Under the pieces are notes generated by a model that was not told where the DNA came from, did not search any database, and saw only the letters and a program-made list of their open reading frames with translations. Made by a program: the position numbers and the translations under genes. From the NCBI GenBank assembly GCA_027943335.1, contig BSBK01002161.1, positions 2,890,001 to 2,954,000 of the forward strand: DNA of 64,000 nucleotides, in the 5' to 3' direction. Shown here piece after piece: positions 57,934-64,000 of this stretch (positions are counted from its first letter, which is position 1; each line of letters opens with the position of its first letter). Source of the stretch: Chamaecyparis obtusa (Eukaryota > Streptophyta > Pinopsida > Cupressales > Cupressaceae).

Positions 57934-59854
57934 TTGATCTGTGATATGTACTGACATTTTTGATAATTTGATTCTGATATACTATTCTGATTCTGATAGC
58001 TCAGTTGAGCTTATTCCTTTGTATACTGTGCCAGTAGTGCACCTCTGACTAGTTCAAGATTTTTGATATATATATGAGATCGATATGTTGGTTGTGACTT
58101 CATTTGTACTTGTCATGTTTTGATTTATGATGATATCATGTGATGTTTATGCTATGAGTAGAGTAGAATGAATGTATGAATATATGCAAATGCAATGATT
58201 TCTTTCATATGTATGGATGTTATGCAAATGTATTTGATTATGGAAAGATGTATGTATGGTTTATGCTTATGCACACAGATGAATTGTAATACAACAAATG
58301 ATTATGATATGTAAATGCAACGATACACATTATATGTTTTGCAGGTATTGATGAAGAAAAGTACTCAGTCTTATGTCAAAAAGGATGTTTAACCCAAGAG
58401 GATAACTGCTTGCGATTCGATGAAGAGACCTTCAAGTTAGGTTTCAGCACTTTGTTAGATTTGAAAAAATATTTGAAGAATTGTTTAAGCATTGAAGTTC
58501 ATTTAAACATTGTGAGATCATGCAAACATGCAAGATGCAAAGAACCAAGCAAAATAAAATGCAACCTAAGACCTAGGACCTAGTCACTGATCATGTGTTG
58601 GTCCTTCTCATCATTGAATTTTTAGGTAACCAGATAAATCAATACAATGCCCACTAGTTATGAAACCATAGACATATGAATATCGATTTGTATGTGCAGG
58701 AATCAATACAACACCCACTAATTAGGAAACCATGGATATATGAATATTGATTTTGTTTTCGGAATGTTGGATTACATATAAGCATCAAAGCATAAGCGCC
58801 AGGATGACCTGAATATCATGTCCATTTTGATATAGCAATTTGTATAAGCATCAAAACATAAACTTCGTGATGACCTGAATACGCCTTGTAGTTCAAACAC
58901 ATCAAGTAATCAAGAGGTCATTCAAAATCCAATGTGAATTACCCGTAGTGACCCTTTATCGTTCACATCCTTAGGTAAGATCGCGTTTCACAATAGGAGA
59001 AAGAACTCACTCAAAAAGATAATAGTTAGATCAAACTTCCTTGAATTTTTGGGGTATCAATGGTTGAGGTATGCATGGCCATCCAATTCGAGATAGAGGC
59101 TCTTACAGTCAAACACCATTTCAATCCAGAATTTCCAAAGTTGTTAGATTTTCACATACAAGCAGAAGACAAAGAAAAGATTACACCCCCAGTCATCACT
59201 CTCTAAATCCTGTAAAGGACATCATTGAAGAGCTCAAAAGGACATAATATGCAAAAATCTCAATGTGAATCAGTAAGCATACAAGGAGATAAAAGCATGT
59301 AAAAGCATAGATTATTTTCAGTTTGTGTTTGATTGCATTGTTGTATATGCAAAATCCTTTCTGGATACAAGATTGACTGACTGACTCGGATGAAGCTTCA
59401 AAGGACTCTAACTAGATATGACATGTCTAAAGTATATTGGAGACCATAGGATATGACATTGATTGCCCCCAAGTGTTAAGCATTGATAGGATACAGATGC
59501 TTGAGCTGATTGGTGTACAGATTGACTTATTAAAAATAGGAACGCAGAAACAAACCAAGAGATATGTACAAACTAAAGCAAGACTAAAAGCTAGGAAAGA
59601 CCAAGATTGTGCTGATAGATGGAGCGTTTTCAAACAAGTGGCGCCCATTTGCCGAGTTTTCACCATCTTGGCAGAGATTCTATTTTTTTTTTGTATTTTT
59701 TATTTTTCCAATTTTTTTGTACTTTTGATATATTCAATTTTTTTTGTGAATCATCAAGGCACCCATTGCTAGGTTTTCACCAAGATGTTTATTTTTTAGG
59801 ACTTTTTCCAATTTTTAAGATTTTTTCAGGACATTTTACCATAGACTGAATGCC
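57934..59854 (-). other. Tat-like 3' untranslated region just after pol
   Basis: The reverse complement contains segments shared with 20,100-21,600 of the other Tat element: the AAAACTCGGCAAATGGGCG-type repeats (59,630-59,790), GGATGGCCATGCATACCTCA (about 59,080) and the TTCAGGTCATC repeats linked to GATGCTTATG (58,800-58,880). It also has a duplicated TCAATACAACACCCACTA-like segment (58,640 and 58,706). No plus-strand gene supported. Confidence 0.7.
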
Positions 59855-61219
59855 CTAGGCATAGAATTTCTTCAGATGGAGAACGTTGATTGGTTCTCGG
59901 AGCTGTTCTCTTTTAGTCATTGAGAGTTGATAGGCACCAGAGCCAAAAGTAGCAGTGATTACAAAGGGACTCAGCCAGTTGGGTTCAAACTTTCCCTTGC
60001 GTTCTCGATGTGATTGATTTTTAGGATTCTCTCTCAAGACTAGATCGCCAACCTAAAATTCTCTGTGTCTGACTTTCTTGTTGTAACCTCTAGACATTCT
60101 CTTATGATATACTCTGAGATGATCATACGCTGCTTGTCTGCGCTCATCTAGTAGTTCAAGTTCTTGCAACCTAGACAATCTATAGTCATCATCAGTTACT
60201 AGACCATGCATTCTGATTCTTAGTGATGGGATTTCAACCTCAATAGGTAGTACCGCTTCAGACCCATAAACTAAAGTGAAAGGTGTAGCCCCAATGGGCA
60301 TTTTGATACTTGTTCTGTAGGCCCAAAGAGCTAGATTGATCATGAGATGCCAATCTCTTCCTATTTTATTAACTGTATAGTGCAAGATTTTCAATAGATT
60401 CTTGTTTGAACCCTCTACTTGTCCATTCCCTTGAGTATAGTAGATTGATGACCAATGTTGTGTAATCTTGAATTTGGCACATAGATAATCTAAGTCTCTA
60501 TTCTTGAATTGTCTACTATTATCTGTGATTATGGAATGAGGTATCCCATATCTGCATATGATATAGTTCAATATGAACATAGATATTTGTTTTCCAGTTG
60601 CTTGTGTCAAAGGGACTACTTCTACCCATTTTGTAAAATAATCTATAGCTGTGATTATATGGGTATGTCCATTAGAAGAATGAGGATGTATAGCTCCTAT
60701 AAGATCAAATGCCCATTGGTGAAAAGGCTATTGTGTAGTAAAGGGAATTAGGTCTCTCCCTGGAGCATGAATTAAGTTGCCATGCACTTGACACTTTTGA
60801 CAGTTCTTAGCAAACTTGATAGACTCTTTCTCCATTTCAGGCCAATAGTACCCAACCCTAATAAGTTTTCGAGCTAGTGTTAAACCATTCGAGTGTGACC
60901 CACAAATACCATCATGGACTTCTTCTAACATATGTTGAGACTCTTCCCGTTCTAAACATCTAAGTAATGTACCATCTAGACCTCATTTGTATAGATCATG
61001 ACCAATAATGACATATCGGGAGGCATTATGGATAAGGTATCTCTTTTCATGGCCGTTGAAGGTATCCGGAATGATTTGGTCTTGGAGATAGGAAAATAGG
61101 TTTTTGTATCTGGATGAATCATGACCAACAACAATGCAAATCATGCGGGTTTTGGGGAAATCATATGCAGGATAAGATAGTGCTTCCACCAGGAACTCGT
61201 AGCATAGCTCATGTTCAAG
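59855..61219 (-). pseudogene. pol: Tat-like integrase
   Basis: Same frame as the upstream reverse transcriptase, broken only by TGA at 60,983, TAG at 60,728 and TAG at 60,053 (consistent with CGA, CAG and CAG). HHCC zinc domain: VHDGICGSHSNGLTLARK and NCQKCQVHGN. Catalytic core: AFDLIGAIHPHSSNGHTH (D), SIITDNSRQFKN (D) and YYTQGNGQVEGSNKNLL (E), so all three acidic residues remain. Then WHLMINLALWAYRTSIK, PFTLVYGSEAVLPIE, VGDLVLRE and the C-terminus NWLSPFVITATFGSGAYQL to LHLKKFYA. It would insert the cDNA into the genome. Confidence 0.9.
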
Positions 61220-61705
61220 CTACTGTAATAGAGTAGATAGTGTTGCCATTGCATCGACAGCCTTATTCTCCATTCTACGTATTTGCTCAAATGTGATAGA
61301 TATGGAATACTTCTTTAGATCATCTACCATTCTTTTGTAAGGAATGAGCTTTTCATCTTTAGTTTGGTACACATCATTGACTTGATGGATAGCAAGTTGT
61401 GAGTCTCCATGAATGTGTAATTCTGTTACTCTCCACTCAATTGCTATTTTCATACCATTCAAAAGGGCTTCATATTCTGCAATATTGTTTGTGCAAGGGA
61501 ACTTTAATCTGAATGCTTTAGGTATGGAGTATCCTTGAGGAGTTATGAACAATATGCCTGCTCCAGATCCATTCTGTGTATAGGAACCATCAAAGAATAA
61601 CTGTCATTCTCTAGAAGAAAGAGTCATGATAGAGGAATCTAGAAATTCCATTTGCATTGGTGTATCATCAATCATAGGTGCATCTGCTAATTGATTAGCA
61701 ATAAC
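61220..61705 (-). pseudogene. pol: Second (archaeal-type) RNase H domain of the Tat-like element
   Basis: Lies between the reverse-transcriptase RNase H and the integrase, in the same frame. LFFDGSYTQNGSGAGIL, CTNNIAEYEALLNGMKIA, LHIHGDSQLAIHQVND and NKAVDAMATL give the D, E, D and D of an RNase HI of the archaeal type. A second RNase H of this kind defines the Tat lineage. Stops: TGA near 61,601 (TGG to TGA by the family pattern EWQLFFDG), and TAG at its end at 61,220 and at its start at 61,706. Confidence 0.88.
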
Positions 61706-64000
61706 CTATCCTTTGATCGCTTTTCTTTCCACATATTCAATGTCAAATTCACTTAAGAGCATGACCCATTTGGCTAATCTACATGTGAGGGTAGCTTTGC
61801 TTAGTAGGTATTTGAGTGGATCAATCTTGGCTACCAAATGTGTGGTATGAGATAACATGTAATGTCTCAATTTATGTGATGCAAAGATCACAGTTAGACA
61901 AGCTTTCTTAATCATTGAATAGTTCTTCTCATATGCAACCAATGTTCTATTGATATAGTATATAGCTCTTTCCTTTTTGTTCTTATCATGTTGTGCTAGC
62001 AATGCCCCCAATGATGTATCTGTAGCGGAGACATATAAGATCAAAGGCTTCCCTGGAATGGGAGGCATCAAGATAGGCGGATTTGATAGATACTTCTTGA
62101 TATGGTTAAAGTTGTTCTCACATTCTTCATTCCATGCAAAGGTCACACCTTTATGTAATGTTTTTGTAAAAGGTTGTGATATGTCCGCTAGTTGTGATAT
62201 GAATCTTCTGATAGATTGAACTCTTCCTTGCAATGCCCTTATTTGACTGATATTCTTTGGAGGTTTCATTTCCATGATAGCCTTTACTTTAGCTAGATCA
62301 ACTTCAATGCCCTTCTTTGAGACTATGTATCCTAAGAGCTTTCCAGAAGTGACACCAAAAGCACACTTCTTAGGATTTAGTCTAAGACTAAATTTTTCCA
62401 TTCTGTCTAGTATCTTGCTCAAGTTATTTAGATGTTCAGCTCTAATCATAGATTTTGCTAAAGTATCATCAACATAATCTTCCATAGTCTTATGCATCAT
62501 GTCATGGAAAATAGATGTCATAGCTCTTTGATATGTAGCACTAGCATTTTTAAACCCAAATGGCATGACATTCCAACAGAAGGTGCCCCATGCACATGTA
62601 AAAGTAGTTTTCTCTTGATCCTCTGGAGCAATTTTTATTTGATTATATCCAAAAAAATCAGCCATTAAAGAATACATCTCAAAGCCCACAATCATGTCCA
62701 CTATCATATCAATGTTAGGTAATGGGAAATCATCCTTAGGGCATGCTCTGTTTACATCTCTAAAGTCTATGCACACTCTGATTGATTTATCTGGTTTTGA
62801 AATAGGTACAATATTAGAGATCCACTCTGCATAGTCAATAACTCGGATGAATCCGGCTTTCAGGAGCTTCTCTAATTCAGCCTTTACCAAGAGTGCAACA
62901 TGAGGATGCATCTTTCTCAATTTTTTTTTGACAGGTTTGACATTTGTTGCTATAGATAAATGATGCATTATAAGATTAGGATCCAACCCTGGCATATCTG
63001 AATATTTCCATGCAAAGTTGATCTTCTTCTCTGTTAGGAATGTTGTAAATTTTTGCTTCTCTTCTTCTAATAAAGATTGTGCTACATGAATCAACTGTGG
63101 TTCTTCTGTTGTTCCCAAATTGATAGATTGAGTGGGCTCAATTAGAACTGGAGATCTGTCCTGTAAATGACTTGGAAGGACATCAAATATATCATCCTTA
63201 GGCACCTCAAAGAGGTTTTCACCTTTGGATATGTCTTTTATTTTTACCTTTGTAGATTCTGAGACTGCCACAAAGTGGTTTTCACCCTCAGAACTCCTTT
63301 TCTTTTTATTCTTATTCTTATTTTTCTGACTAAGATACTTGATGTCTGACTCCGTCATGCTAATGCTCGGTTCACTAATGGAAGTACTCATAGGCTCAAC
63401 TACATTGAGGTAGCAAGAAAGGGCGTAGTTATTCGGGAAGGTATAAATACCATGGCTTGGATTTGTGGAGGTTTGATCAATAAGGTCTGGATATTGGATA
63501 GTCAAAGTGGGGAAGGATTGAGAGATAATGTTTACGGATATGGATCTATCATCATTGGTCCTAACCTGACGCTCGAGTTCAAAGGTGATATTACAACTTA
63601 AGACATTAAATTCATGAATAGGCTCAATGTCATTGTGGGAATCCAATTCAGCCATAGGTGGACCAGACTCTATAAATTCAGCATTTCGCCCTAGACTTAC
63701 GTTGGGTTCAGGTGCATATTGGTGAATAACATCAACATGTTTCTCTGTAATAAGCTCATCTTCTTCTGGAATGGCTCCCCATTCATAGTCATTAGACTCT
63801 TCATCTATGCCTCTAGGAAATCTAAGAACATGAGTAAAGTCAGGATGAATACCCCAAAAAGGGTTACCCTCATATTCTGATTTGAATTCATACTCATGGG
63901 AATCTGTCTCAGAATAACTACCACCTTCCTCTTTGTTTGTTTGATTGTCTTCAAGATTAGCTGGTTCTTGTGTGGCAACTATCTCTTGCTCTATAGTAGG
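61706..64000 (-). CDS. pol: Tat-like pol: acidic N-terminal region, reverse transcriptase and first RNase H, open to window edge
   Basis: An open frame of at least 765 codons, with no stop until TAG at 61,706. About 360 residues are acidic or linker (SYSETDSHEYEFKSEYEGNP, a KNKNKNKKKR stretch, then EEEKQKFTTFLTEKKINFAW). The reverse transcriptase follows: KLRKMHPHVALLVKAELEKL, WISNIVPISKPDKSIRVCID, NRACPKDDFPLPNIDMIVD, MPFGFKNASATYQRAM, catalytic YVDDTLAKS, and GYIVSKKGIEVDLAKVKAI. RNase H begins ILYVSATDTSLGALLAQ. Oddity: motif A reads SLMADFFGYNQI where relatives have MDGFSGYNQ, so the expected Asp seems replaced by Ala, with an Asp one position later; also VSATDTSLG where relatives have an Asp before the Thr/Ala. 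Probably non-functional even if translated. Confidence 0.88.
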   Translation of the reverse strand, partial: PTIEQEIVATQEPANLEDNQTNKEEGGSYSETDSHEYEFKSEYEGNPFWGIHPDFTHVLRFPRGIDEESNDYEWGAIPEEDELITEKHVDVIHQYAPEPNVSLGRNAEFIESGPPMAELDSHNDIEPIHEFNVLSCNITFELERQVRTNDDRSISVNIISQSFPTLTIQYPDLIDQTSTNPSHGIYTFPNNYALSCYLNVVEPMSTSISEPSISMTESDIKYLSQKNKNKNKKKRSSEGENHFVAVSESTKVKIKDISKGENLFEVPKDDIFDVLPSHLQDRSPVLIEPTQSINLGTTEEPQLIHVAQSLLEEEKQKFTTFLTEKKINFAWKYSDMPGLDPNLIMHHLSIATNVKPVKKKLRKMHPHVALLVKAELEKLLKAGFIRVIDYAEWISNIVPISKPDKSIRVCIDFRDVNRACPKDDFPLPNIDMIVDMIVGFEMYSLMADFFGYNQIKIAPEDQEKTTFTCAWGTFCWNVMPFGFKNASATYQRAMTSIFHDMMHKTMEDYVDDTLAKSMIRAEHLNNLSKILDRMEKFSLRLNPKKCAFGVTSGKLLGYIVSKKGIEVDLAKVKAIMEMKPPKNISQIRALQGRVQSIRRFISQLADISQPFTKTLHKGVTFAWNEECENNFNHIKKYLSNPPILMPPIPGKPLILYVSATDTSLGALLAQHDKNKKERAIYYINRTLVAYEKNYSMIKKACLTVIFASHKLRHYMLSHTTHLVAKIDPLKYLLSKATLTCRLAKWVMLLSEFDIEYVERKAIKG

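Larger units (their letters stand above)
41894..64000 (-). mobile_element. Tat-like Ty3/gypsy retrotransposon, minus strand, 3' LTR to beyond window edge
   Basis: Minus-strand order from the right edge: acidic ORF and reverse transcriptase, RNase H, second (archaeal-type) RNase H, integrase, long 3' region carrying an antisense PMD-like frame, polypurine tract (43,011-43,024, AAAGAGGGGCAAAA on the minus strand) and 3' LTR (43,010-41,894). The dual RNase H is a hallmark of the Tat lineage. The 5' LTR and gag lie past 64,000. The 3' region is split by the DNA transposon at 43,628-54,984. The target was a LINE ORF1. Several 3' segments match the element at 13-24 kb. Confidence 0.88.

Noticed and set aside
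59855..64000. Stop-codon recoding or U-to-C RNA editing as an explanation for the in-frame stops
   Set aside because: Such editing is known in plant organelles, not for nuclear transposons, and all three stop codons occur in the window's broken genes. Deamination of methylated cytosine explains the pattern more simply.

Overview
This looks like nuclear DNA from a land plant with a large, repeat-packed genome, possibly a gymnosperm, though the clade is an inference. The evidence is Ty1/copia, chromovirus Ty3/gypsy and Tat-like Ty3/gypsy elements, APE-type LINEs, a plant mobile domain (PMD) relative, a plant defensin-like gene with a short intron, GT-AG introns and AT-rich spacers. There is no sign of bacterial, organellar or viral-particle genes. 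Almost everything is mobile DNA, much of it nested and broken by stop codons.

Layout. 1-3.4 kb (-): an unrecognised long coding relic that runs off the window edge, preceded by a block of hairpin repeats (4.0-4.9 kb). 5.2-27.9 kb: a first nest. A 5'-truncated chromovirus is cut first by an LTR-like insertion (about 6.4-7.7 kb) and then by a complete copia element (8,935-26,835, LTRs 1.3 kb). The copia reverse transcriptase is itself cut by a gag-only Tat-like element (13,071-23,832, two 1,030-bp LTRs, perfect ACTAG target duplication). 28-31 kb: a coiled-coil relic, an old Tat integrase scrap and an (AT)n tract. 31.2-35.2 kb (-): a LINE. 35.25-35.6 kb (-): a two-exon defensin-like gene, the only clear host-type gene. 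37.2-37.5 kb: a small copia LTR with primer site.

40.2-64 kb: a second nest. A LINE ORF1 relic (+) is cut by a Tat-like element on the minus strand. Its 3' LTR is at 41,894-43,010, its pol is at 59.9-64 kb, and its 5' LTR lies beyond the window. This element carries an antisense PMD-like reading frame in its 3' region. That region also holds an 11,357-bp DNA transposon (43,628-54,984) with 32-bp inverted repeats, a 4-bp CATG duplication, clustered palindromic subterminal motifs and two convergent, intron-containing genes. One gene is a six-exon, 956-codon putative transposase whose exons join in frame throughout. The other is an unrecognised three-exon accessory gene.

The DNA transposon is the most interesting object. 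Its transposase has an RNase-H-like pattern of D, D and E/D motifs and Cys/His clusters that I cannot place in a standard plant superfamily. The two Tat elements look like a related pair: an autonomous-type copy with pol at 60-64 kb and a deletion derivative at 13-24 kb that keeps gag-like coding, the LTRs and only the two ends of integrase. Most broken frames are interrupted by stop codons one C-to-T or G-to-A step from CAG, CGA, CAA or TGG rather than by frameshifts. This is the pattern expected of cytosine-methylated, silenced transposons.
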